Counted from the stretch's first letter, positions 27,216-36,003 are shown. The stretch: DNA of 64,000 bases from Paraburkholderia rhynchosiae (GCF_002879865.1 NZ_PNXY01000007.1:248001-312000); one strand, 5' to 3'. The notes: a model not told the origin generated them from the letters alone. Translations and numbers: made by a program.

Positions 27216-28349
27216 TCAGGCCGGCAACGCGTCAAAAGCGGTAGCGAGATGGTAAGGCGTGGTCGACGGCATGTCGGCCCGCGCCACCTCTCCCGCTGAA
27301 GTCTTGCATTCAAACCAGCCTTCCGGGCGCAGAAAGCGCCGCTGGAACAATTCGATCTGCCGCGGCAGAACCGCATTCATAGCCGGTTCGTCATGGCTTG
27401 CGAGTGCGCGCAGATATTCCGTTTGCGCCCAGATACGCTGCGTTGGGTCCTTGATCCGCCCGTCTTCATCGAGCGATGCATACACGCCGCCCGTTTCCTG
27501 ATCCACGCCATTGCGTTGCGCATAGGTGAATGCGCGCGGCATGGCTTCCACGAGACCCGAGCCTTCAAACATGGCGCCCGCCTGGTTGACCAGCCAGAAC
27601 CATTCGAACTGATGGCCGGGTTCCAGGCGATTGTCGTGCGTGCCGATCGGCAATTCGGCGATGCAGCCCGAAGGCGCATGCACGAAGTGACGCGCGACCG
27701 CGCCGGCGAGTCGCCGCAGCGCGGCGTCGAAAGCGTTGTCGCGAGTGGCTTCGCGGGCAGCTAGCCACGCTTCGGTCAGATGCATCAACGGATTCTGGAC
27801 CGGCGTGCCGGTGACATGCGCGAAGTCTGCGGTGAGTGCGGCGTTGAAGAGGTCGTCTTCTGCGGCAAAGTGCGACTGAATCAGCGCCGACGTGCGATGC
27901 ACGATTTCCAGCGCGTCACCATTGCCGGAGCGCCGGCCATATTCCGCGCAGGCAAACACCACGAACGCATGCGTGTACAGGTCTTTGGCCGTGTCGAGCG
28001 GTGCGCCGTGCTCGTCCACGCTGTAGAACCATCCGCCGTGTTGCGTGTCCTGAAAAGTGCGTGTGAGCGAATCGAATAGAAGCTGTGCGTGGGCGGCATC
28101 GCCAGCTTTAGAAAACACGAAGAGTTGCCGCGCGCAGGCCATTGCCCGATAGCGTTGTGAGGGTGCCGGACGGTGGTCTTCCGCGCTGAGTGCTTCGTGG
28201 GGCAGCTTGAGCGCGTTGTTGAAACCGGGGCCGCGCCACATTGGCAGAATGACGCCATTAAAGTGATCGCGTAGTGCGGCGGCGAGTGCGATCGTTGAGG
28301 CGGCGGTAGGGTTCGTGCTCGGCATAGTCAAGTTCGTCAAATGCGACAT
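27216..28349 (-). CDS. N-acylglucosamine 2-epimerase (AGE) family sugar epimerase/isomerase
   Basis: About 377 aa from the Met at 28349 (a second Met lies at 28325). AGE-family (alpha/alpha)6 barrel signatures: QRYRAMACARQLFVFSKAG, KDLYTHAFVVFACAEY with a catalytic-type His, NPLMHLTEAWLAA and EPGHQFEWFWLV with the second His, then RIWAQTEYLRAL. Members interconvert GlcNAc/ManNAc or mannose/fructose; mannose isomerase-like activity is plausible but not decided by sequence. The longer open frame upstream runs through the minisatellite and is not credible. It is monocistronic. Confidence 0.85.
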   Translation of the reverse strand: MSHLTNLTMPSTNPTAASTIALAAALRDHFNGVILPMWRGPGFNNALKLPHEALSAEDHRPAPSQRYRAMACARQLFVFSKAGDAAHAQLLFDSLTRTFQDTQHGGWFYSVDEHGAPLDTAKDLYTHAFVVFACAEYGRRSGNGDALEIVHRTSALIQSHFAAEDDLFNAALTADFAHVTGTPVQNPLMHLTEAWLAAREATRDNAFDAALRRLAGAVARHFVHAPSGCIAELPIGTHDNRLEPGHQFEWFWLVNQAGAMFEGSGLVEAMPRAFTYAQRNGVDQETGGVYASLDEDGRIKDPTQRIWAQTEYLRALASHDEPAMNAVLPRQIELFQRRFLRPEGWFECKTSAGEVARADMPSTTPYHLATAFDALPA

Positions 28350-28411
28350 TTCAAAGCGCCCGTGGACGCGCGCCTGGTAAAGCGGGCCCGGTTCTGGCGA
28401 TAGTGCAACTG

Positions 28412-28510
28412 CCGGCAGAAAGACTGGCAAAAAGCCGGCAAAAAACCAGCAGATAACCGGCAGATAACCGGCAGACAACTGGCAGACAACTGGCAGACCA
28501 TCGGCAGCAA
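28412..28510. repeat. Minisatellite with 11-bp units
   Basis: About nine degenerate units of CCGGCAGATAA type: CCAGCAGATAA, CCGGCAGATAA, CCGGCAGACAA, CTGGCAGACAA, CTGGCAGACCA and so on, the second unit being 12 bp. It lies between the divergent epimerase and MgtC-like genes, in the region where their promoters should be. The 11-bp unit would shift helical phase if the copy number changed. Confidence 0.8.
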
Positions 28511-28618
28511 GCCGCGCGCGCGGGGGCAGCGTGCGGCTTAGGATAAAGCAAACCAGTGTCAGCCGGCGCCCAATATGGACGAGGAAAACGCTTCATAGTT
28601 TCAAGAAGGAGAAAGACG

Positions 28619-29305
28619 ATGTTGGGCAACCTCGAACTCATCTCCCGTCTGGTATTGGCCGCGGCGCTCGGCAGTGTGATCGGCTTCGAGCGCGAGCGTC
28701 TGTCGTGGGCTGCGGGATTGCGCACGCATATGCTGGTTTGCGTGGGCTCGGCGCTGATCATGATCGTGTCCGCCTACGGCTTTGCCGAAGTGCTCACGGG
28801 CCAACACATCATGCTCGATCCTTCGCGGATGGCGGCGCAGGTCGTTTCAGGCATCGGCTTTCTCGGCGCGGGTTCGATCCTGCTGCGCGGCGAAATCGTG
28901 CGCGGGCTGACGACGGCGGCCAGCCTGTGGTCGGTCGCCGCGATCGGGCTCGCGGTCGGAGGCGGGCTGTACACGGCGTCGATCGCGGCAACCATCATCA
29001 TTCTGATCATCCTCGCGGGCATCAAGCCGCTCGAGCGGCGGTTCATCACGGTCAAGCAGCGGCGCCAGGTGACCATGATCGTGGAACGCGGCGCCATGAC
29101 ATTTCACTCGCTGCACGACGAACTAGGCGCCGCGAGCCCGCGCGTCAAACAATTCGTCATGCAGCAGAGCGACGAAACGCCAGAATGCGACGAGGTGATG
29201 ATCACCTTGCACCGCGTGTCGAATACCGAATACGAGGCGATTTGCGCGCGCTTGCGTCAACTGCAGGGCGTCAGGGAGTTCCGGCAAGACGACGCATCGC
29301 CTTGA
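28619..29305 (+). CDS. MgtC/SapB family membrane protein
   Basis: 228 aa. Four to five membrane segments at the N-terminus contain the MgtC signature (GSVIGFERERLSWAAGLRTH; VVSGIGFLGAGSILL; VRGLTTAASLW). A soluble ACT-like C-terminal domain follows (about residues 150-228). MgtC proteins help cells cope with low magnesium or modulate the F-type ATPase; the role here is not proven. The ATG at 28619 follows AAGGAGAAAGACG, an excellent ribosome site. The intergenic region upstream holds the 11-bp minisatellite. Confidence 0.9.
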   Translation: MLGNLELISRLVLAAALGSVIGFERERLSWAAGLRTHMLVCVGSALIMIVSAYGFAEVLTGQHIMLDPSRMAAQVVSGIGFLGAGSILLRGEIVRGLTTAASLWSVAAIGLAVGGGLYTASIAATIIILIILAGIKPLERRFITVKQRRQVTMIVERGAMTFHSLHDELGAASPRVKQFVMQQSDETPECDEVMITLHRVSNTEYEAICARLRQLQGVREFRQDDASP

Positions 29306-29434
29306 AACGGAAAATCGTCGGCGAATGGCTTCGGTGGCGGTGAGCGCCATGCGACAATGCGGTCTCGAAAAATTCCAATGGCATTGACGAGCGGTGCCGG
29401 CGCCTGCTCCCCGGCGACGACCGCTTTTTTCTCT

Positions 29435-30760
29435 ATGGCAGATTCCGCAGTATCCACGCAGTCCCGGCCTCCGCGCGCCGCTTCCCCGAAGCAGCGTCAG
29501 GCCACCGTCTCGACCGAAACCGAAAAAAAGCTGGCGCGCGCCGCGCGCTCGGCACAACGCCTCGCGCAACTGAGCGACGTTCCGCGCGACGACAGCACGC
29601 TCGACCTGTTCCCCGACGATCCCACCCGCGCCACGCTGGAAGCGATGAACATCGACGTCCGGCAAGGCACGCTGCATGGATTTGAATTGCCCGATGTCGT
29701 GCTGGCCGCCGTCGGCGCTCTCGATCCGCCCGCCGACAACGCGTCGCCGGACGCAAAGGCGGCGCGCCGCGCACCGCGCGCAGTTCGGGCCGACGAGCCG
29801 GCAGCGGTTAATGCTCAATTGAGTGGACTGGAAATCGAGTCGTCGACGGAGGCCGAGCCTGAGGTCGGGCCGAAGGCGAGCGCTCCTGATCTGGCCGACG
29901 AGGACAAAGCCGTTGCATCGGCGCGCGATGCCGCTTTGCCGCTTCCACCCGCCATGGCCGCCGCGACGGTGGCGCGCAGTGTGACCGCGCTGCGCCAGGC
30001 CGCCGCCGAGCGGGGCGGTGCGACAGCCGATACGGCGGCTGGCGCTACGTCTGAGGCAAGTGGCAAACCTTCGCCGCTAGTAAGCGAAACCACAGTTGCC
30101 GGGCACGGGGAAGCAGCCACGGCCGAAGCGGACGCCACGAACGCCACGAACGCGCGCACTGAAGGCGCTTCGCTGGACTCCGAAAAAGCATCAGCACGAG
30201 AGACGAAACCGCCCGGCGGCACGGCGGCGTCCGCCCAAGCCCGCGCAAGTTTCGCCGTGCCCTGGCAAGAAGCGCAACGCGTCGAAGCGGCGGCAGCCGC
30301 TTCGCGCGCCGCGCCGGAACTCGACCGCGCGCGGGCGACCGCGTTCGCGGACACCGTCGACGCGCTATACGGTGTGATCGCCGATCAGCGCCGCGCGGCG
30401 ACCGACCATTCGCGCCGCATGAAATGGATGCTGTCGATCGTGGTCGGCGCGCTCCTGATGACGGTCGCAATCGGCATCACGCAAACCTTGCTGTTGATGC
30501 GCCTCACGCGTGAGACCACCGCTCAGCAACACCGCGTCGAACAGATGATGCAAAACCAGCAGGCCGCGACGGCCAGCCTGCTCGACACGCAAATGGCGAT
30601 GGCCAAGGCCGCCGCTGCAAATGCCGCGCGGCCGCCGACCGCGCCGACAGCGCCGGTGCTCGCGGCGTCGCAGCAAGCCGCAGCCCCGGCATCCACGAAT
30701 GGCAAGCGCGCCGCGCGCGCACAGCACGCTCACAAGCCGAAAACGGCCAACTCACATTGA
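29435..30760 (+). CDS. Large low-complexity membrane-anchored protein, unknown function
   Basis: 441 aa from the ATG at 29435. In-frame ATGs at 29357 and 29378 would lengthen it, but those first codons lack the high GC third position of the rest. The first ~330 residues are Ala/Glu/Thr/Pro-rich and probably disordered. One membrane helix (MLSIVVGALLMTVAIGI) lies about 100 residues from the end, followed by a Gln/Ala-rich tail ending in basic AARAQHAHKPKTANSH. This fits a single-pass inner membrane protein with a long cytoplasmic N-terminus. I recognise no family. Confidence 0.7.
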   Translation: MADSAVSTQSRPPRAASPKQRQATVSTETEKKLARAARSAQRLAQLSDVPRDDSTLDLFPDDPTRATLEAMNIDVRQGTLHGFELPDVVLAAVGALDPPADNASPDAKAARRAPRAVRADEPAAVNAQLSGLEIESSTEAEPEVGPKASAPDLADEDKAVASARDAALPLPPAMAAATVARSVTALRQAAAERGGATADTAAGATSEASGKPSPLVSETTVAGHGEAATAEADATNATNARTEGASLDSEKASARETKPPGGTAASAQARASFAVPWQEAQRVEAAAAASRAAPELDRARATAFADTVDALYGVIADQRRAATDHSRRMKWMLSIVVGALLMTVAIGITQTLLLMRLTRETTAQQHRVEQMMQNQQAATASLLDTQMAMAKAAAANAARPPTAPTAPVLAASQQAAAPASTNGKRAARAQHAHKPKTANSH

Positions 30761-30772
30761 ATCCGCGATAGC

Positions 30773-30804
30773 CCGCCGCGCCGGCGAAACGCCGGCCGCG
30801 GCGG
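30773..30804 (+). terminator. Very stable GC hairpin after the low-complexity protein gene
   Basis: CCGCCGCGCCGGCG pairs with CGCCGG-C-CGCGGCGG (one bulged C) around an AAA loop, starting 12 nt after the stop codon. There is no T-tract, so it may be a weak terminator or an mRNA 3'-end stabiliser. Confidence 0.35.
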
Positions 30805-30948
30805 CAATCTCCGCCCCTTTGGCCTGATAGGCGCCGTAAGGCGAAGGCCGCCGACAATCCGTCGCAAACCAAGTCCCGCGCTCTACACTCTCGATGCTGT
30901 AGCGTAGCCGGACCGGGCACGCCAGCGCCTCATTTCACCGAAGCCAAC

Positions 30949-31257
30949 ATGCCGACTAGCGAACACAAATACTGCGTCGAGGACCTGATCACCGCGCTTC
31001 TGCGCGATCAAGGCATACACGAGGGACATTGGGCTCTGAATATCGAGTTCTCCGCCACGGGAGCCGCCGTCAAGCCGCAAGACCAGCCGACGCGCACGCT
31101 GCCGGGACTGATCGTGTCTGTGAACAGCGCAACGCTAGTGGGCGCCGACGCGTCGGCGCAAGGTTCGATCGACGCCGCCGTGGTCAATCCCCGCCAAAGC
31201 GCACCGGCGAAGCGCCGCGCGGCTAGCCCGAAACCTGGATCCACCCCGCTGCAATAG
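30949..31257 (+). CDS. Hypothetical protein
   Basis: 102 aa. The first ~75 residues look folded (CVEDLITALLRDQGIHEGHW, then NIEFSATGAAV and LPGLIVSVNSATLVGAD, which read as beta-strands). The last 25 are basic and Pro/Ala-rich (PAKRRAASPKPGS). No signal peptide or membrane segment. I recognise no family. It lies alone, 188 nt after the low-complexity gene. Confidence 0.6.
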   Translation: MPTSEHKYCVEDLITALLRDQGIHEGHWALNIEFSATGAAVKPQDQPTRTLPGLIVSVNSATLVGADASAQGSIDAAVVNPRQSAPAKRRAASPKPGSTPLQ

Positions 31258-31384
31258 GCGCTTGGACCGAGCAGAAAGCGTCTCAAAAACGGGGACGTTG
31301 TCGTGTTGCAACGCAATATGACCGTCCGAGCGGTACCGCATGGCGCCACACCGGAAAAATGCTGCATTGCACTAGCTTTTGCCT

Positions 31385-31421
31385 AGGGAAAACCCTATAA
31401 TGATTCTTAAGGGAATACCCT
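31385..31421 (+). promoter_or_regulatory. Tandem AGGG-N4-CCCT boxes around a TATAAT, upstream of a 52-aa gene
   Basis: AGGGAAAACCCT (31385-31396) and AGGGAATACCCT (31410-31421) are two 12-bp dyads 25 bp apart, enclosed by CTAGGG and CCCTAG. A perfect -10 box TATAAT (31396-31401) overlaps the end of the first. No good -35 is seen at 16-18 bp. A repressor or activator binding both dyads would control this promoter. Confidence 0.55.
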
Positions 31422-31451
31422 AGCAAATGCAGTAACCAACCGGGAGTCGCC

Positions 31452-31610
31452 ATGAGCTTCATCTTTGCATTGTTCCAAAAGGTCAGCGACCTCTTTACGT
31501 CGCCCCATCTGCCGCTGGATACGGACTACTCGTATGCAGCGCGTGCCCGCGAGGCAGAGCGCGTGCGTAAAGCACAAGCTACGTTGTTCGGCATCAAGCT
31601 GACCGACTAA
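31452..31610 (+). CDS. 52-aa small protein, unknown function
   Basis: It starts MSFIFALFQKVSDLFTS and ends ATLFGIKLTD. The N-terminal segment is amphipathic to hydrophobic and could lie on a membrane; the middle (YAARAREAERVRKAQA) is a charged helix. It resembles in size and build the short DUF3563-type proteins of Burkholderia, but I cannot confirm the family. GGGAG lies 7 nt before the ATG, and a clear TATAAT with paired dyads precedes it, which supports real expression. Confidence 0.6.
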   Translation: MSFIFALFQKVSDLFTSPHLPLDTDYSYAARAREAERVRKAQATLFGIKLTD

Positions 31611-32071
31611 TAGCTCGCTGTACCGGCCTGCGCGCGGTTATTGCGCCGGGCCCGCACCTCAAGTGCGCATGCGTCATTTCAAGCCACTGCCCGCGAAGCG
31701 CGTGCCGTGGCTTTTGTTTTATCTGAGCGGGTAGCAGGCCGTCATTTGTGCGCTTCTTCGCGTCAGTTCGACGAGGTAGCGAGCCGTCGAATATTTCCCG
31801 GCCGAAATGAATGTAACGGCGGCTCACACCATCTTGCCGCGCAATCGGCACGGTTGGCCGCCAAAGCCTTCGCGACGGGTCGCGTAGGCGACATCAAGAG
31901 TCCGCCATCCGTCCCTTTCTTTGAAATGTGCGCTTACAAGTGCTCACGTCTTCATGCGGTTCGCGTCGCTAAAGTTCATCTCAAGCGCACGGCGTCTTGT
32001 GCGGGCCACAAAGAGTTCGAGGCTCGCGGAACACGGTGCCGGCTTGATTCAAACTTTGACGGGAGAGAACT
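31611..32071. other. 461-bp stretch without a recognised gene
   Basis: It holds a probable terminator for the 52-aa gene at 31681-31715 (AAGCCAC/GTGGCTT with a 19-nt loop, then TTGTTTT), and the leader of the gene at 32072. Open frames on either strand show no homology. No tRNA is seen. Confidence 0.4.
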
Positions 32072-32377
32072 ATGAAAGCTTTCAACAAAACATCGCGTTC
32101 GATCATCGCGGCTCTGTTGGCCGGTGGCGCCATGCTGGCAGCGGGCGGCGCGTCCGCTCAGGAACGCGTGATCGTCGAACGCGGCCCGGGACCGGCCGTC
32201 TACGGCCAGCCGCACATGATGCCGGTGGGAATGTCGATCGACATCGGCTGGCATGGCGATCGTTATTACGACGGTCACCGCTACTGGGGCCACGACGAGT
32301 GGATGCGCCATCATCCGCACGACAACGACCCGCGTCATCATGGCCGCGACGAACACCGTCCGCCGCCGCGCTACTGA
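32072..32377 (+). CDS. Small secreted His/Asp-rich protein
   Basis: 101 aa. A signal peptide (AALLAGGAMLAAGGASAQE, cleavage after ASA) leads to a mature part rich in His, Asp, Arg, Tyr and Pro (RYYDGHRYWGHDEWMRHHPH). The His/Asp content suggests possible metal binding in the periplasm, which is inference only. GGGAGAGAACT precedes the ATG. It is followed by a terminator. Similar short exported proteins are common in Burkholderia, without known function. Confidence 0.75.
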   Translation: MKAFNKTSRSIIAALLAGGAMLAAGGASAQERVIVERGPGPAVYGQPHMMPVGMSIDIGWHGDRYYDGHRYWGHDEWMRHHPHDNDPRHHGRDEHRPPPRY

Positions 32378-32417
32378 TCCGCGCATGACGTCGCCGCCTG
32401 ACGCGGCGTGAAAAAGG

Positions 32418-32454
32418 GCAAAGCCGGCTCTTCCTCGCGGAAGGCCGGCTTTGC
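32418..32454 (+). terminator. Rho-independent terminator-like hairpin
   Basis: GCAAAGCCGGC pairs perfectly with GCCGGCTTTGC around a 15-nt loop that itself can pair (CTTCC/GGAAG). It lies 41 nt after the secreted-protein gene. The T-run is only three bases, inside the stem. Confidence 0.65.
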
Positions 32455-32526
32455 TGCGTTCGGCACTGCCAACTTGCGCGCTGCGCTATGCTTTAACGCT
32501 TTCATGGATGGCAGCGGGAGAGCGGC

Positions 32527-33450
32527 GTGAGCGAGGCAATGAAGACAACGATAGGCGTAGTGGGCACCGGACTGATGGGCGTCGGCATCGCGACGCAAAG
32601 CGCATTGCACGGTTACCGGACGATCGTCCATGACGTCGACGCGGCGCGTCTTGCGAGCGTCGCGCCGAAAGCGGAAGCGGTGCTCGACGAATTGATCGAC
32701 GCCGGCCGCATCGACCGGGATGCGAAACGGGCGGCGCTCGCGCGCATCGAGACACACGCGGAACTGGACGTGATGGCGTCGGCGGATTTCGTGATCGAGG
32801 CGATTCCTGAGGTGCTCGAGTTGAAGCATCGCCTGTACGAAAAATTGATTGCGCTGCTCGCCGCCGACGCGATTCTCGCCAGCAATACCAGTGGTTTCCC
32901 GCCAGACCAGCTCGTCGCTCCGTTGCGCGCGAAAGAGCGCTTTGTCATAGCCCATTTCTGGAATCCGCCGCACATGATTCCGCTCGTCGAAGTCGTGCCT
33001 GGAACCGCAACCGCGCCCGAAGTCACGGCGAAAACCGCCGAGTTGATGAGCGCGATCGGCATGGAGCCCGTGATTCTGGCCAGGGCAATTCCCGGCTTTG
33101 TCGGGAACCGCCTGCAGTTCGCGGTGTTGCGCGAGGCGCTGAATATCGTGCGCTCGGGCGCGGCGACGCCGGATGTGGTGGATCGCGTCATGAAGGCGTC
33201 GCTCGGACGCCGGTGGGGAATCGTCGGTCCACTCGAAGCCGCGGACATGGGCGGGCTGGATACCTTCCTCGACATTTCCACTCATCTGATGCCGGAACTC
33301 GCAAAAGACGAAGACGTGCTCGATCTGCTGCGTCAGCAGGTACAGGCGGGGCGTGTCGGCCTGCGCAGCGGTGCGGGTTTTTATGACTGGGACGAAGCGC
33401 ATCTGGCGCAAGTGAAGGAAGGGCGCAAGCGGCTGATTCGGCGGGGATGA
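32527..33450 (+). CDS. 3-hydroxyacyl-CoA dehydrogenase family protein
   Basis: 307 aa, NAD-dependent. N-terminal Rossmann domain with IGVVGTGLMGVGIA and the acidic residue after strand 2 (HDVDAAR). The catalytic segment is RFVIAHFWNPPHMIPLVEVV, with the His of the His-Glu dyad. The helical C-terminal domain follows (AIPGFVGNRLQFAVLREALN; GLRSGAGFYDW). It oxidises a 3-hydroxyacyl-CoA or a related hydroxy acid; the absence of a hydratase part and the short length leave carnitine- or gulonate-type substrates possible. The start is GTG at 32527 with CGGGAG upstream. Confidence 0.87.
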   Translation: MSEAMKTTIGVVGTGLMGVGIATQSALHGYRTIVHDVDAARLASVAPKAEAVLDELIDAGRIDRDAKRAALARIETHAELDVMASADFVIEAIPEVLELKHRLYEKLIALLAADAILASNTSGFPPDQLVAPLRAKERFVIAHFWNPPHMIPLVEVVPGTATAPEVTAKTAELMSAIGMEPVILARAIPGFVGNRLQFAVLREALNIVRSGAATPDVVDRVMKASLGRRWGIVGPLEAADMGGLDTFLDISTHLMPELAKDEDVLDLLRQQVQAGRVGLRSGAGFYDWDEAHLAQVKEGRKRLIRRG

Positions 33451-33518
33451 GAGGGGAAGAAAGGCAGGGACTGCGGCCGGACGCCGGCGAGAGCGGCGGA
33501 AAAACTGGCTCGGCGCCT

Positions 33519-33598
33519 CGACACCCATAATCGTGAGGTGTCGGTCGAGCAAATACAGGCTAAAAGCTGTAAATCGCATTTGAAACCTTTAGCCTGTA
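33519..33598. promoter_or_regulatory. Two adjacent inverted repeats upstream of the flavin reductase-like gene
   Basis: CGACACC-N11-GGTGTCG (33519-33543) is followed by a perfect 11-bp pair TACAGGCTAAA-N23-TTTAGCCTGTA (33554-33598). Both lie 70-150 nt before the ATG at 33669. Neither is followed by a T-run. They may be operators, or a leader hairpin. Confidence 0.4.
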
Positions 33599-33668
33599 AG
33601 ACCCGCCCGCAGCGCCCCGCACAACTCTGCGGTATAAGTACCGCTCGTGCTCGCTACCGTTTACATTC

Positions 33669-34280
33669 ATGCCCCACTACTTCTACGACCCCGCCGCCGG
33701 CCATAATCTCCCGCACGATCCGTTCAAAGCCATCGTCGCGCCGCGCTTGATCGGCTGGATTTCCTCGCGCGACACCGAAGGCACGCTGAACCTCGCGCCC
33801 TACAGTTTCTTCGGCGCGTTCGCGAGCTTCCCGCCGATCATCGGCTTTTGCAGCGAGGGCCGCAAAGATAGCGTCGCCAATATCGAAGCCACCGGCGAGT
33901 TCGTGTGGAACCTGGCGAGCAAACCGCTCGCCGAGCAGATGAACCGCTCGTCAGCGCCCGTCCCGGCGCACGTCGACGAATTCGAACTCGCGGGACTCAC
34001 GCCTGCGCCAGGGCGTAACGTGCAGGTGCCGCACGTCGCCGAAGCGCCGGCTGCGCTCGAATGCAAGCTGCTGCAAGTGGTGCATCTTCATAGTCTCGAT
34101 GGCAAGCCGATGGACAACTATCTGTCGCTCGGCCAGGTGGTCGGCGTGCACATCAACGACGCGTATCTGAAGGACGGTCTGTTCGATACCCACGCCGCGC
34201 AACCGATCATGCGCGCCGGCTATCGCGCGGATTACGCGGAAATCGGCGACATGTTCCAGATGTTCCGCCCGACCGCATAG
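33669..34280 (+). CDS. Flavin reductase-like / FMN-binding split-barrel protein
   Basis: 203 aa. The split-barrel FMN domain is recognised by GWISSRDTEGTLNLAPYSFF near the N-terminus and PPIIGFCSEGRKDSVANIEA, then ALECKLLQVVHL. Members reduce FMN or use bound FMN in redox reactions; the partner enzyme is unknown here. It is a single gene. The stretch ends on a spacer to the convergent PHA depolymerase. Confidence 0.85.
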   Translation: MPHYFYDPAAGHNLPHDPFKAIVAPRLIGWISSRDTEGTLNLAPYSFFGAFASFPPIIGFCSEGRKDSVANIEATGEFVWNLASKPLAEQMNRSSAPVPAHVDEFELAGLTPAPGRNVQVPHVAEAPAALECKLLQVVHLHSLDGKPMDNYLSLGQVVGVHINDAYLKDGLFDTHAAQPIMRAGYRADYAEIGDMFQMFRPTA

Positions 34281-34317
34281 ACAGCGGCGAGCGAAATCGC
34301 GCCGGGCGAGGCAGCGC

Positions 34318-35784
34318 TCATTGCGTCGCCGGTGGCCGCCGACGCGAAGGCCGCGAGGCCCGCGGCTTCGCTGTCGAAACGGTATCGCCGCTTTTCACCG
34401 CAGTCGACCCATTGGATGCAGCCACCGCTTCGCCATCCACCGCGTCCACCGCACCCACCGCGGACGCAACTGGCGCCGCTACCGTCACCTCAGCGGCAGT
34501 AGCGGCGGGCACCGGCTGAATGGTGCGCGCCATCGAACTCACGAGCACCGCGCGAGGTTCGTTGTCGTAAATCACGGCCCGCACTCGCGGATAAATCTGC
34601 CGCTCCCAGCGCTGCCCGTTGAATACGCCGTAATGCCCGACGCCGGTCTGCACATGGTGCGTCTTCAGATACGGCCGCAATTTGTCGCACATGTCCTGTG
34701 CGGCGAGTGTCTGGCCGACCGCGCAAATATCGTCCTTTTCTCCTTCGACGGTGAGCAACGCGGTACGCCGTATCTTCGACGGATCCACCACGCGCCCCAT
34801 TACTTCCAGTTCGCGTAACGGCAGCGCGTGCCGCTGGAAAACCGTATCGACGGTCTCCAGATAAAAATCCGCGGTCAGATCCATCGTCGCAAAGTACTCT
34901 GCATAGAACGAGCGAATAGTGTCGGCTTTCGTGTGATCGCCTTTGGCCCGCTCGTAATGCATGGTTTCGAACGAGTCGAGATGCCGGCTCAGATTCATCG
35001 ACATGAACGCGGTCAGTTGCACGAATCCCGGATACACGCGCCGATGCGCGCCGGGAAAACCGAACGGCACTGCGCTGATCAGGTTCTGCTCGAACCACTC
35101 GATCGGCTTGCTCTTCGCCAGTTCATTGACGCGCGTGGGATTGACGCGCGTGTCGATCGGACCGGCCATCAGCGTCATGCTGGCGGGTTGCGCGGGATGA
35201 TCGTCGTCGGCCATCAGCGCGACGGCGGCGAGCGCGGCAACAGTCGGCTGACATACGGCGAGCAGATGCGCGCCGGGTCCGATAGTTTCGGTGAAGTCGA
35301 TCACGTGCTGCACGAATTCGTCGAAGCCGAAGCGGCCCTGACTCAGCGGCACATCGCGCGGGTTGTGCCAGTCGGTGACGTACACGTCGTGTTCGGCGAG
35401 CATCGTGCGCACGGTGCCGCGCAGCAGCGTCGCGAAGTGGCCGGACATCGGCGCGATCACGAGCACGCGTGGTTGCGGCGCCGCCGGCGTCGTCTGCTTG
35501 CGAAAGTGGAGGAGTGAACAGAACGGCGTGCGCGCAGCGATTTCTTCGACGACCGCGACAGGTTTGCCTTCCACGATCACGCTGTGGATCTCGAACGGCG
35601 GCCGCACGGGAGTGAGCCCCGCGAGCGTCAGCAGATCGCAGCCGGCGCGCAGCGACCGCCCATGCGAGGTCGCGCCGAACGTGGCCCATGTGTCGAGCGA
35701 ACGGTTCACCAGCGCTGCGCCGTGACGTATTGGCAGCATCATGTCTGCGAAGGCTTGATAAGTAGAGTAGGCGAACAGGTTCAT
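34318..35784 (-). CDS. phaZ: Intracellular polyhydroxyalkanoate depolymerase
   Basis: 488 aa alpha/beta hydrolase. The nucleophile is Cys178 in HLLAVCQPTVAAL, the hallmark of the intracellular PhaZ family of Cupriavidus/Burkholderia, which uses Cys instead of Ser. Asp in EGEKDDICAVGQ and His in VGHYGVFNG complete the triad. It degrades native PHB granules in the cytoplasm to 3-hydroxybutyrate units. The last ~80 residues are an Ala/Val/Ser-rich tail ending in RPSRRRPPATQ, an extension beyond the catalytic core. I start at 35784 (MNLFAYS), where homology begins. Confidence 0.93.
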   Translation of the reverse strand: MNLFAYSTYQAFADMMLPIRHGAALVNRSLDTWATFGATSHGRSLRAGCDLLTLAGLTPVRPPFEIHSVIVEGKPVAVVEEIAARTPFCSLLHFRKQTTPAAPQPRVLVIAPMSGHFATLLRGTVRTMLAEHDVYVTDWHNPRDVPLSQGRFGFDEFVQHVIDFTETIGPGAHLLAVCQPTVAALAAVALMADDDHPAQPASMTLMAGPIDTRVNPTRVNELAKSKPIEWFEQNLISAVPFGFPGAHRRVYPGFVQLTAFMSMNLSRHLDSFETMHYERAKGDHTKADTIRSFYAEYFATMDLTADFYLETVDTVFQRHALPLRELEVMGRVVDPSKIRRTALLTVEGEKDDICAVGQTLAAQDMCDKLRPYLKTHHVQTGVGHYGVFNGQRWERQIYPRVRAVIYDNEPRAVLVSSMARTIQPVPAATAAEVTVAAPVASAVGAVDAVDGEAVAASNGSTAVKSGDTVSTAKPRASRPSRRRPPATQ

Positions 35785-36003
35785 GCCTTCGCAGGAGCGT
35801 TGGAAGTCAAGGAGCCCGAATAGAAGGCAAGTCATATGCCAATTGCGTTAATGCACCAATAGGGCCGCGGCGATGCATTGGCACAGCATTTGCGCGCCTG
35901 GTCCGGGCGGGCCGAAGTCGCCGCGCTTTGGTGCGCGCGCGCACGGCAGCGTGCATGCGCCCAGTCGGGCGCCGCACGAATGCGTCATCTGGAGGAGACA
36001 CGT

